This document shows, piece after piece, positions 1 through 6,594 of a stretch of 13,140 nucleotides of DNA. This DNA comes from Clostridia bacterium (GTDB lineage Bacteria; Bacillota; Clostridia; Oscillospirales; CAG-382), in the NCBI GenBank assembly GCA_017560285.1, contig JAFYOG010000051.1, forward strand, positions 1-13,140, read 5' to 3'. Below the pieces are notes generated by a model, which was not told where the DNA came from, ran no database searches, and saw nothing but the letters and a program-made list of their open reading frames with translations. The translations under genes and the position numbers were made by a program. Position 1 is the first letter of the stretch. Each line of letters opens with the position of its first letter.

Positions 1-362
1 CCGGCGGCAACGTGTTAAAGAATCGCACCAATATTGTTCTTTCCCGCAATACCGAATATAACCCAGTGGGTGCAATAATGGCGCGCTCTTTGGAAGAGCT
101 TTTAGATATCATTAAAAATTATAATACCGACAACGTGTTTGTTATCGGCGGCTCTCAAATTTATTCTATGCTGTTACCCTATTGTGATACCGCATACGTA
201 ACAAAGTTCCAAAAATCCTTCGAAAAGGATGCATTTTTCCCCAATCTCGATAACTCCGACCAATGGGTTTTGGCAGAAACGGGGGAAGAACAGTTCACCA
301 ACCCCGAAACCGATACGGAATCCAATATGGCATTCCGCTTCTGCATTTATAAAAGAGTTTAA
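1..362 (+). CDS. folA: Dihydrofolate reductase, C-terminal part (5' truncated by window edge)
   Basis: Dihydrofolate reductase reduces dihydrofolate to tetrahydrofolate with NADPH in the cytoplasm, supplying one-carbon carriers for thymidylate and purine synthesis. The frame is open from the first base, so the real start lies upstream; the GTG at position 12 is internal. Visible DHFR signatures are the RTNIVLSR strand just after the window edge, the cofactor-binding VIGGSQIY motif, and the LPYCDTAYVTKF segment that follows it, with the usual acidic and aromatic C-terminal strands (AFRFCIYKRV). About 120 residues are present, roughly the C-terminal three quarters of a normal DHFR of about 160. 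The stop is followed after 3 bases by the acetyltransferase gene, so the two are probably co-transcribed. Identification is firm; only the N-terminus is unseen. Confidence 0.93.
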   Translation, partial: GGNVLKNRTNIVLSRNTEYNPVGAIMARSLEELLDIIKNYNTDNVFVIGGSQIYSMLLPYCDTAYVTKFQKSFEKDAFFPNLDNSDQWVLAETGEEQFTNPETDTESNMAFRFCIYKRV

Positions 363-365
363 GCT

Positions 366-821
366 ATGAACGTAACAGTACGCCCCTCCAATATATCCGA
401 TGCTATCTCGGTTCACCGCCTGCTTTGCATAATAGCCGATATACACCGCAACGGCAGAGAGGATATATTTCACGGATTGCAAAGTAAATATACAATAGAG
501 CAGGTTAAAGAACGCTTATCCAAGCAAGATAACGGTGTTTTCGTTGCAGATATTAACGGTACGGTTGCAGGCTATATTTTCTGCGATATCATCACCGAGG
601 GCAACGGAACAACTTTGTATATCGACGATTTGTGTGTCGACCCCGAAATCAGAAAGCAGGGAATAGGCAAAGCGTTAATGGATTATGCCGTTTCCTACGG
701 CAAACAATGCGGTTGCCGTATGCTTATGCTAAACGTTTGGGAATTTAACGAAAACGCTGTTCGTTTTTACGAAAAATACGGCTTAACCACCCGTTCCAGA
801 CATATGGAAATTAAAATCTAA
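366..821 (+). CDS. GNAT-family N-acetyltransferase
   Basis: A 151-residue single-domain GNAT acetyltransferase, predicted to move an acetyl group from acetyl-CoA to an amine. The acetyl-CoA pyrophosphate-binding motif A is visible as RKQGIGKA at residues 96-103, after the beta-4 strand YIDDLCVDPE. The later conserved block with N130 and FYEKYGL at 134-140 is the usual motif B ending of the family. Length is normal. The substrate cannot be read from sequence; small stand-alone GNATs act on protein N-termini, polyamines, antibiotics or other amines. It starts 3 bases after folA, with an AAAGAG-like ribosome site inside the folA end, and lies 22 bases before the CBS gene. The operon position next to folA does not reveal the substrate. 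Confidence 0.9.
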   Translation: MNVTVRPSNISDAISVHRLLCIIADIHRNGREDIFHGLQSKYTIEQVKERLSKQDNGVFVADINGTVAGYIFCDIITEGNGTTLYIDDLCVDPEIRKQGIGKALMDYAVSYGKQCGCRMLMLNVWEFNENAVRFYEKYGLTTRSRHMEIKI

Positions 822-843
822 TTTATATAAATCGGAGGTACTT

Positions 844-1272
844 ATGAATATAATGCGCTTCCTTACCCCAAAAAGCAGTGTATCTTATTTAGATGCATCT
901 GCCACCGTTCGTAACGGCTACGAAAAAATGTCCTATCACAAATTCCGTGCCATACCCGTGGTTACGTCCGAAGGTATATACGTCGGTACCGTTACCGAAG
1001 GCGATTTTCTCCACGGAATGATATCAAATAACGGCTGCGATCTCCGTCAGCAAGAAAAAATCTGCATCCGCGATATTTTGCGTCCCGATTGGAACCCCGC
1101 GGTTAATATCACCTGTACCGTAGAACAGCTCTTCCACCGTGTAGCAGAGCAAAACTTCGTACCCGTAGTTGACGATAGAGGTGTCTTTATCGGCATAGTA
1201 ACACGTAAAGCGGTTCTTACTTATCTTATCGATAATTTCAAAAATCAAAATCAAAATAAAACCGAGGGCTAA
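844..1272 (+). CDS. Stand-alone two-CBS-domain protein
   Basis: A 142-residue protein made almost entirely of a tandem CBS (Bateman) module. Domain 1 covers about residues 8-60, with the core RAIPVV...GIYVGTVTEGD at 35-54. Domain 2 covers about 74-133, with FVPVVDDRGVFIGIVTRK at 105-122. CBS pairs bind adenine nucleotides and usually regulate a partner. In Firmicutes, small stand-alone versions of this size include c-di-AMP-binding proteins (CbpB/DarB type). That is a family analogy only; no c-di-AMP-specific residue was verified. The start is supported by an excellent ribosome site, CGGAGG, 5 bases before ATG. The last codons overlap a terminator, and the TAA stop lies in its loop, so this is the end of the folA-GNAT-CBS unit. 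Confidence 0.88.
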   Translation: MNIMRFLTPKSSVSYLDASATVRNGYEKMSYHKFRAIPVVTSEGIYVGTVTEGDFLHGMISNNGCDLRQQEKICIRDILRPDWNPAVNITCTVEQLFHRVAEQNFVPVVDDRGVFIGIVTRKAVLTYLIDNFKNQNQNKTEG

Positions 1273-1286
1273 ACCCTCGGTTTTTT
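1258..1286. terminator. Bidirectional intrinsic terminator between CBS gene and DUF11 gene
   Basis: Stem ACCGAGGG (1261-1268) pairs with CCCTCGGT (1274-1281) around loop CTAAA. On the plus strand a T-run follows (1281-1286). On the minus strand the flanking sequence gives a second T-rich tract, so the same hairpin can end the convergent DUF11 gene. The stop codon of the CBS gene is in the loop. Confidence 0.9.
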
Positions 1287-1299
1287 ATTGCTGTAATCG

Positions 1300-2166
1300 T
1301 TAAACGGTACCCTTTACGGTAATCTGCAAACGGCCGGGGTTAACCAAAAATTCACCTGTTTGCTCATCTCTTGCAAAGGTTGCCGCAGGTACGGTAAGAG
1401 TATATCCGCTTCCTTCTGCGGGCAATGTCAGCAATCCGCCAACATAGGTGTAGTTTGTTGCAGGCACCTCTACACCGTCAACAAGAACGGTAATATCTGC
1501 CAAAGCGGGGTCGAATGTGTCTGTTAAAACTACGTCCTCTGCATCAATGTTACCGTAATTGTAAATATCAAATACATAGGTCAGCTCTTCACCGCAGATA
1601 ATGGGGTTAGGGCAAACCGATTTAAATATTCCAACGTCGGCATAGCATTCCGCCGCAACGGTATAGCTGTCCTCTGCTTCTATATTGCAAAGACAATCAC
1701 ACTCGGCAGTTATTGTGTTGGTAATAAAACCGCCGCATTCCATATCCGCAAATCTGTTAACCCGCCCTTGGTAAATAATCTGCGCGTTACTGCCGGCGGG
1801 AATTCCGGTTATAACAAAGGCTACGCCGTTTGCATCGGTTGTAACCGTAAGATTGTTACTTAAAACGCCGTTAATATAAAGATTTGCCACTCCGCCATAG
1901 GTCAAAGGGGTATATTGTGCGGCTTCTTCGGTATAAGTGCCCAAATTATCTCTAACGGTAATGGTATCAACAGCCGCACCTCTGTTGTTAACGTTAATAA
2001 TATAGGTTATATTATCATCCATACGGTAGGTTGGGTTCAAAGCGGTTTTGCTTATTTCCACAAGGTTATCCAAAACCGTAGAAGCAATGTTCGAAACGGT
2101 TGTAACCGCCGTTTCGCCGCCGTAACGGTAATTAAGGGTGGCTTGGTTAGTAATAATCGTCGCCAT
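1300..2166 (-). CDS. DUF11-repeat protein without signal peptide
   Basis: A 288-residue beta-rich protein with two DUF11-type repeats. Repeat 1 is at about residues 40-78 (KTALNPTYRMDDNITYIINV, then N-RG and VRDNLG). Repeat 2 is at about 182-222 (KSVCPNPIICGEELTYVFDI, then N-YG and LTDTFDP). DUF11 units are Ig-like modules found in large bacterial surface proteins, and clostridia carry short forms beginning MATIITNQA-like, as here. I see no hydrophobic signal peptide, no LPXTG and no membrane anchor. Seven cysteines (144, 156, 158, 160, 174, 185, 191) cluster in the linker between repeats. The chosen ATG at 2166 has a strong AGGAGA site 7-10 bases upstream. A possible earlier ATG at 2211 has no ribosome site and overlaps the -10 box of the likely promoter. 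Function is unknown; a structural surface or spore-coat role is only a guess. Confidence 0.82.
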   Translation of the reverse strand: MATIITNQATLNYRYGGETAVTTVSNIASTVLDNLVEISKTALNPTYRMDDNITYIINVNNRGAAVDTITVRDNLGTYTEEAAQYTPLTYGGVANLYINGVLSNNLTVTTDANGVAFVITGIPAGSNAQIIYQGRVNRFADMECGGFITNTITAECDCLCNIEAEDSYTVAAECYADVGIFKSVCPNPIICGEELTYVFDIYNYGNIDAEDVVLTDTFDPALADITVLVDGVEVPATNYTYVGGLLTLPAEGSGYTLTVPAATFARDEQTGEFLVNPGRLQITVKGTV

Positions 2167-2190
2167 AATTTTAAATCTCCTTTCAATTTC

Positions 2191-2203
2191 AGGGCAACGC
2201 CCT
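2191..2203 (-). repeat. Short inverted repeat in the DUF11 gene leader
   Basis: AGGGC (2191-2195) and GCCCT (2199-2203) form a 5-bp hairpin with a 3-base loop at the predicted start of the DUF11 transcript, about 15 bases before its ribosome site. It could stabilise the 5' end of the mRNA or be an operator half-site pair. It is short enough to be chance. Confidence 0.35.
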
Positions 2204-2209
2204 AATTTC

Positions 2210-2238
2210 ATTTTATGGCGTATAAATAAAATTGTTAA
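2210..2238 (-). promoter_or_regulatory. Sigma-A-type promoter of the DUF11 gene
   Basis: Read on the minus strand: -35 TTAACA (2238-2233), a 17-base spacer and -10 TAAAAT (2215-2210). This places transcription start near 2203 and leaves a leader of roughly 35-40 bases. It supports the ATG at 2166 over the one at 2211. Confidence 0.65.
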
Positions 2239-2243
2239 TTCTA

Positions 2244-2272
2244 TTGAAAATTATCTTTACTGATTGTATAAT
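2244..2272 (+). promoter_or_regulatory. Sigma-A-type promoter of the sugar isomerase gene
   Basis: -35 TTGAAA (2244-2249), a 17-base spacer and a perfect -10 TATAAT (2267-2272). The start codon at 2291 follows after only about 12 transcribed bases plus the ribosome site, so the leader is very short. It is back-to-back with the DUF11 promoter. Confidence 0.75.
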
Positions 2273-2290
2273 TATAAAGAGGTGTTAATT

Positions 2291-3109
2291 ATGGCACAAA
2301 TTTTATGCTCCACAGGGGCAATAATAGGCAGACCTAACGGAAGAAACTATTATCTGCTAACCGATATTTTACCAAAGCTAAATTGCGACGGTATCGAGTT
2401 TATGATGTATAGCACCTGGTATGACGATACTCACAACCTAATTCCGTTTTTGCAAAGCTTAAATCTAAATATTCCTGTGGTTCACTGTCAAAAAACCATC
2501 GGCGAGCTTATAACCCAAGGGGGCAATGCCAACCTTGCCGAATCATTTTCCTTGTTCGAGATAAATTGCCGTCTTGCCCAAAGCATCGGCGCATCAAAGC
2601 TTGTTTTTCATTTGTGGAACGGCAAAATATCCGATTCCTGCATAGAAAACAATCTTAAAGCATACAAAAAGCTTGCCCAAATTTCAAACGCCTACGGTAT
2701 ACAGTTGCTTATCGAGAACGTGGTGTGCAATCGCGCCGACCCTTTAATCCATTGGCTGGAATTAATAAAGCTTTACCCTAACGTAAGGTTTGTGTTCGAT
2801 ACCAAAATGGCGGCATTCCATAACCAGCTAAGCCTGCTTTATCAGCCCGAATACGCGTTCCTGCACCAAAACCATATAGCTCACTACCACACAAACGATT
2901 ATGCTGGCGGCTATATGGATTGGGCAAATCTAAAAACCCTTCCCATAGGAAAGGGCAATATAGATTTCCGCCGCTTTTTCGGTTTTATAAAAGAAACAGG
3001 CTATAACGAAACCTTCACCGTAGAATCCACTGCCTTTAACACCAACGGGGAAGTAAACGTAGAAATGCTAAATACCCAGTTCGATTACATACGTTCAATG
3101 CTAAAATAA
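2291..3109 (+). CDS. Sugar phosphate isomerase/epimerase-like TIM-barrel protein
   Basis: A 272-residue protein of the xylose-isomerase-like / AP-endonuclease-2 TIM-barrel superfamily. Candidate metal and catalytic residues lie at the ends of successive strands: E36 in CDGIEF, H65 in VVHCQ, H107 in KLVFHLWNG, E142 in QLLIENV, D170 in FVFDTKMA, H198/H200 in IAHYHTND, and E245 in FTVESTA. This glutamate-aspartate-histidine-glutamate order is typical of divalent-metal sugar isomerases and epimerases (hydroxypyruvate isomerase, IolE/IolI-like). The superfamily also contains endonuclease IV, but that enzyme's fuller set of zinc ligands is not obvious here. The exact sugar cannot be told. The start at 2291 is chosen for AGAGGTG 6 bases upstream; an ATG 27 bases earlier overlaps the -10 box. 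It appears monocistronic, with its own promoter and a terminator. Confidence 0.82.
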   Translation: MAQILCSTGAIIGRPNGRNYYLLTDILPKLNCDGIEFMMYSTWYDDTHNLIPFLQSLNLNIPVVHCQKTIGELITQGGNANLAESFSLFEINCRLAQSIGASKLVFHLWNGKISDSCIENNLKAYKKLAQISNAYGIQLLIENVVCNRADPLIHWLELIKLYPNVRFVFDTKMAAFHNQLSLLYQPEYAFLHQNHIAHYHTNDYAGGYMDWANLKTLPIGKGNIDFRRFFGFIKETGYNETFTVESTAFNTNGEVNVEMLNTQFDYIRSMLK

Positions 3110-3135
3110 AAAAGGCGGCTTTATGCCGCCTTTTT
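3109..3135. terminator. Bidirectional terminator between isomerase and htpG
   Basis: Stem AAAAAGGCGGC (3109-3119) pairs perfectly with GCCGCCTTTTT (3125-3135) around loop TTTAT. A- and T-runs on both sides give a U-tract in either direction, so it ends both the plus-strand isomerase and the minus-strand htpG, whose stop is 3 bases away. Confidence 0.93.
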
Positions 3136-3138
3136 GCT

Positions 3139-4899
3139 TTATAAAAGCTTGTTGTTAAGTCTAACGAATTCCTTTGCTTCCTCAGCGGTAAGAGTCCGCG
3201 AAAGCAAAATCGCCGAAAGATAAATATGCTTTGCAATATCCTTGGCGTTTTGGTCGTCTTCGTCCATATCGGCAAGCTTTTTAACAATAACGTTGTCGGT
3301 GTTTATGGCAATAGCTTCGCCGCTGGGCATATTAACACCGTTATCGCCCATACTGTAAAGCTTCATCATATCCGCAAAACGTCTTGCTTCTTCCGATAAA
3401 GAAATCAAAGCAGCCGCACTGTCCTCGCCTAAGGCTGTAAAGCTAATTTCGGTGTTTTCAGCCGTAACCGATTTAAATATCGCGGTAAGCTTTTCCTTGC
3501 TGTCGGTTTCTGCGCTTTCAAAGCCCGAATCTATTCTGCGGAACTTAATTTTTTCGTTCTTGCTTTCATAATATTGGGCAAAATTGCTGTCCACAATACT
3601 GTCAAACACCAAAACCGATTTTCCTTGCTGCTTATAAAGCTCCAAATAATAGCTTTGGCTGTTCTTATCGGTGGTATAGTAAATTTCACCCTCGTCCTTG
3701 CCGTTAAGATATTCCTTAACGGTAACCATTTTGCCGTCGGCATCTTCAAAAAGAACAACGTCCCGAACCTTGTCGCCAAACTTTTCGTCCCGCATACAAG
3801 CATATTCAAAATAAGGCTTCATATCTGCCCAATTCTTTTCAAGGCTATCACGCTCAAGATTAAACATAGAATTAAGCTTATCCGCAACCTTTTTGGAAAT
3901 ATGCGATGCCACCTTGCGAATATAAGCATCGTTTTGCAAATAGCTTCTCGATACGTTCAAAGGCAATTCGGGGCAATCCAACACGCCCTTAAAGTTTACC
4001 AAATGGGCAGGGCAGGCTTCTTTAATGTTGTCTGCAACGAAAACAGAATTATAAAACAAACGCATCTCGCTTTCGGCAGAATCATAACCGTTCTTCCTTC
4101 GGGGCACAAACAAAACACCCTTAAAGTTTAAAGGATAATCCGCCACAATGTGAACCTTAAACAGCGGGTCCTGATAATCGTTAAATACCTTTTTATAAAA
4201 TTCGTTGTATTCCTCGTCGGTAATATCGGCGGGGTTCCGTTGCCACAAGGGGTTGGTATCGTTTATAACCTTCTCGTTTCCGTCCTCAATAACGGCTATG
4301 TCATAGGGCATAAAGGCGCAATATCTTTCAAGAATCGCCTTTAGCTTTTCGTTATCCAAATAAGAAAGCTCGTCGTCTGCAACGTGCATAATAATCTCGG
4401 TGCCGTGGCCGTCCTTTTGGCAAGGCTCGCTTTCAAAGTTGCCGTTTGTATCGCAAACCCAATGCACACCGTCGCCGCCCTTAAAGGATTTTGTAAACAT
4501 CTCTACCTTTTCGGCAACAATAAACATAGAATAAAAACCTAAGCCGAAATGGCCGATTATGCCGCCGGAGCTTTCGCTTTCGTATTTAGAAATAAATTCT
4601 ACCGCACCCGAAAGCGCAATGTTGTTAATATATTTTTCAACCTCGGTGCTATCCATACCGATACCGTTATCACAAACGGTAATGGTGCGTTCATCCTTGT
4701 CAACCTTAAAGGTAATACGGTAATCGGTGCCGTCATCCTGCGCTTCACCTAACGAAACAAGCCTTTTGTGCTTGGTTATAGCGTCGCAGGCGTTGGAAGC
4801 AACCTCACGAATAAAAATATCCTTTTCGGAATAAAGCCATTTTTTAATAATAGGGAATAAGTGTTCGGTATCAACCGAAAGCGCACCCTTGTTTGCCAT
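3139..4899 (-). CDS. htpG: Molecular chaperone HtpG (bacterial Hsp90)
   Basis: A 586-residue cytoplasmic ATP-dependent chaperone of the Hsp90 family. The N-terminal GHKL ATPase domain shows the catalytic E32 and Mg-binding N36 in REVASNACDA, DNGIGM at 77-82, the lid-region glycine box GHFGLGF at 116-122, and HGTEI further on. The middle domain carries PLNVSRSYLQ, containing the conserved arginine that contacts the ATP phosphate. The C-terminal dimerisation region is present but poorly conserved. It is somewhat shorter than E. coli HtpG (624 residues), which is normal variation for this family. The start has AAGGAGA 8-11 bases upstream. A hairpin terminator separates it from the upstream membrane-protein gene. 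I find no CIRCE operator (TTAGCACTC-N9-GAGTGCTAA), so HrcA control is not supported. Confidence 0.96.
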   Translation of the reverse strand: MANKGALSVDTEHLFPIIKKWLYSEKDIFIREVASNACDAITKHKRLVSLGEAQDDGTDYRITFKVDKDERTITVCDNGIGMDSTEVEKYINNIALSGAVEFISKYESESSGGIIGHFGLGFYSMFIVAEKVEMFTKSFKGGDGVHWVCDTNGNFESEPCQKDGHGTEIIMHVADDELSYLDNEKLKAILERYCAFMPYDIAVIEDGNEKVINDTNPLWQRNPADITDEEYNEFYKKVFNDYQDPLFKVHIVADYPLNFKGVLFVPRRKNGYDSAESEMRLFYNSVFVADNIKEACPAHLVNFKGVLDCPELPLNVSRSYLQNDAYIRKVASHISKKVADKLNSMFNLERDSLEKNWADMKPYFEYACMRDEKFGDKVRDVVLFEDADGKMVTVKEYLNGKDEGEIYYTTDKNSQSYYLELYKQQGKSVLVFDSIVDSNFAQYYESKNEKIKFRRIDSGFESAETDSKEKLTAIFKSVTAENTEISFTALGEDSAAALISLSEEARRFADMMKLYSMGDNGVNMPSGEAIAINTDNVIVKKLADMDEDDQNAKDIAKHIYLSAILLSRTLTAEEAKEFVRLNNKLL

Positions 4900-4925
4900 A
4901 TTTATAATCTCCTTTTTGCAAAGAA

Positions 4926-4949
4926 AAACGGCGTATAAAAACGCCGTTT
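4926..4949 (-). terminator. Terminator after the small membrane protein gene
   Basis: Stem AAACGGCGT (4926-4934) pairs with ACGCCGTTT (4941-4949) around a 6-base loop. Read on the minus strand the hairpin is followed by TTTTTCTTTG, a usable U-tract. It sits between the 99-residue gene and htpG, so htpG is either read through or has its own start. A -35-like TTGACA (minus strand, 4964-4959) lies just before it, but I see no good -10 at the right distance. Confidence 0.8.
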
Positions 4950-4965
4950 CTCGGTGTTTGTCAAA

Positions 4966-5265
4966 TTAAGCGTCTGCCGCAAAAGCGCAGTCAATGTCCT
5001 CTTCTTCAAGAAGCTCCTGATCGTCGTATTCATCGAACAATTCGTCAAAATATTCGTCGGAAAGATCTATCTCTTCCTGTGCGTTCTTGCGCTTCTTATA
5101 TTCGGTAATCAACAAGGTCGCACCTGCAACACCGCCGATAACGGCAAAAATACCGCAAGCCTTCGCCAAGCTCTTTCTCTTTTCAAGGTTAACAGCACAA
5201 AGGATAAAGAAGGTTACCGATTGAACCAAAAGGGAAATGCCAAGAATGGATTTAAACTTTTTCAT
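4966..5265 (-). CDS. Small membrane protein with acidic C-terminal tail, unknown function
   Basis: A 99-residue protein I do not recognise. A short basic N-terminus (MKKFK) leads into hydrophobic segment 1 at about residues 7-26. A basic loop (LEKRKSLAK) follows, then hydrophobic segment 2 at about 35-54, then KKRK and a strongly acidic tail at about 64-92 rich in Asp, Glu and Tyr. The positive-inside rule suggests a hairpin in the membrane with both ends and the acidic tail in the cytoplasm, although both the loop and the ends are basic, so topology is uncertain. The start has a GAGGT site 8 bases upstream. It lies 38 bases downstream of prfB with no terminator between, so it is probably co-transcribed with prfB, and a terminator follows it. 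It could be a structural or adaptor protein; no catalytic motif is visible. Confidence 0.75.
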   Translation of the reverse strand: MKKFKSILGISLLVQSVTFFILCAVNLEKRKSLAKACGIFAVIGGVAGATLLITEYKKRKNAQEEIDLSDEYFDELFDEYDDQELLEEEDIDCAFAADA

Positions 5266-5303
5266 AAAAGAAACCTCGCTTTCAAAAATGTATATTTATA
5301 AAT

Positions 5304-6413
5304 TTATTTATTGCACTTTAATTTAAGATATTCGTTAATAAAATCGTCAAGGTCGCCGTCCATAACAGCCTGAATATTACCGGTTTCACAGCCCGTGCGG
5401 TTATCCTTAACCAAGGTGTAAGGCATAAATACGTAAGAACGAATTTGGCTGCCCCATTCGATGTTCATCTTTGTGCCCGTAATATCCTCAATACGCTCCA
5501 AATGCTCACGCTCTTTAATTTCCAACAGCTTACTCTTAAGCATTCTCATAGCTGTTTCGCGGTTTTGCACCTGGCTTCTTTCGGTTTGGCAGCCAACCAC
5601 AATGCCGGTGGGAATATGTGTAATACGAATAGCCGAGTCGGTTTTGTTAACGTGCTGACCGCCCGCACCGCTGGCACGGTGGGCATCTATCTTAAGGTCT
5701 GCTTCGTTAATTTCAATGGTAATCTCATCGTTAAATTCGGGTAATACCTCCACCGATGCAAAAGAGGTATGCCGTCTTCCGCTGGAATCAAAAGGGGAAA
5801 CACGCACCAATCTGTGCACTCCGCTTTCGCTCTTAAGATACCCATATGCGTTTTCGCCCTCTATCAAAAACGAAACGCTCTTAATACCCGCTTCATCGCC
5901 GTCAAGATAATCCAAAACCTTAAGTCTAAAGCCTCTTTTAGCGGCGTATTGCTGATACATTCTGTAAAGCATCTGTGCCCAGTCCTGTGCTTCGGTACCG
6001 CCTGCACCGGGGTGAATAGATATAATAGCGTTACTGCCGTCATATTCGCCGGAAAGCAGAATTTCTATTCTCTGTCTTTCATATTCGGCTTTAACAGCAT
6101 CAAGGTCTGCCAAAACGTCATCAACCACGCTGTCGTCGTCTTCTTCAATAGAAAGCTCGATCAAGGTTTCTATATCGGCAAAACTGCGCTTAAGGGAAAT
6201 ATATCTTTCTAAAGTACCCTTTTTAAATTTTAATTGCTTTAACACCACTTGTGATTCTTGGGGCTTGTCCCAAAAACCTGCCTCTGCGGTCTTATTTTCA
6301 AGCTCTTCAACTTCGGTTTTAAGGGTTTCAAATCCAATCGAATCCCCCAAATCCTTAATTCCGTCGCTAAGCTCTGTTAACGAAAGCTTTGCTTGCTCTA
6401 ACTGTAAAATCAC
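5304..6413 (-). CDS. prfB: Peptide chain release factor 2
   Basis: RF2 recognises UGA and UAA stop codons in the ribosomal A site and triggers hydrolysis of the finished peptide. The 369-residue protein has the stop-codon-reading SPF motif at residues 206-208 and the catalytic GGQ at 251-253 within RASGAGGQHVNK. The SPF motif separates RF2 from RF1, which has PxT there. The N-terminal helical domain occupies about residues 1-110. The start is GTG at 6413, supported by AAGGAG 7 bases upstream and by a strong promoter just before it. Unlike E. coli and many Firmicutes, the whole gene is one open frame: where the programmed +1 frameshift (CTT TGA C) would be, codons 23-28 read G-D-S-I-G-F without a stop. 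Confidence 0.96.
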   Translation of the reverse strand: MILQLEQAKLSLTELSDGIKDLGDSIGFETLKTEVEELENKTAEAGFWDKPQESQVVLKQLKFKKGTLERYISLKRSFADIETLIELSIEEDDDSVVDDVLADLDAVKAEYERQRIEILLSGEYDGSNAIISIHPGAGGTEAQDWAQMLYRMYQQYAAKRGFRLKVLDYLDGDEAGIKSVSFLIEGENAYGYLKSESGVHRLVRVSPFDSSGRRHTSFASVEVLPEFNDEITIEINEADLKIDAHRASGAGGQHVNKTDSAIRITHIPTGIVVGCQTERSQVQNRETAMRMLKSKLLEIKEREHLERIEDITGTKMNIEWGSQIRSYVFMPYTLVKDNRTGCETGNIQAVMDGDLDDFINEYLKLKCNK

Positions 6414-6445
6414 TGAGCTTCTCCTTATTATTTCTATACACAGTT

Positions 6446-6474
6446 ATTATATACGTATTTTATTGCTATGTCAA
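6446..6474 (-). promoter_or_regulatory. Consensus sigma-A promoter of prfB
   Basis: On the minus strand: perfect -35 TTGACA (6474-6469), a 17-base spacer and perfect -10 TATAAT (6451-6446). Transcription would start near 6439, giving a leader of about 25 bases with the AAGGAG ribosome site. This looks like a very strong constitutive promoter, presumably driving prfB and the small membrane gene. Confidence 0.9.
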
Positions 6475-6558
6475 GGAATTTTGTTATGTTAGCAAAATAA
6501 AATTTCAAATTTAAACTCCTGCAACCCAATGGGCTTTTGCGGGGTTATACAAAAAAAC

Positions 6559-6583
6559 AAAAGCACCCGTTTTGGGTGCTTTT
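6559..6583 (-). terminator. rnpB terminator
   Basis: Stem AAAAGCACCC (6559-6568) pairs with GGGTGCTTTT (6574-6583) around a 5-base loop. On the minus strand it is followed by G and seven Ts (6557-6551). It lies about 12 bases beyond the 3' end of the RNase P RNA. The plus-strand side also has a T-rich tail but no gene needs it there. Confidence 0.9.
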
Positions 6584-6594
6584 TCTTTAAAAAA

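Noticed and set aside
2167..2211. Upstream ATG extension of the DUF11 protein (15 extra residues)
   Set aside because: No ribosome site before it, it overlaps the -10 box, and the downstream ATG has a strong AGGAGA.
2264..2290. Upstream ATG extension of the sugar isomerase (9 extra residues)
   Set aside because: The ATG falls beside the TATAAT box and would precede the transcript start; the MAQ start has a good ribosome site.
3574..4131. 185-codon plus-strand open frame
   Set aside because: Fully antisense to the htpG middle domain, which has clear family motifs; no homology-like features or ribosome site.
5769..6212. 147-codon plus-strand open frame
   Set aside because: Antisense to prfB, which contains SPF and GGQ motifs in the opposite strand.
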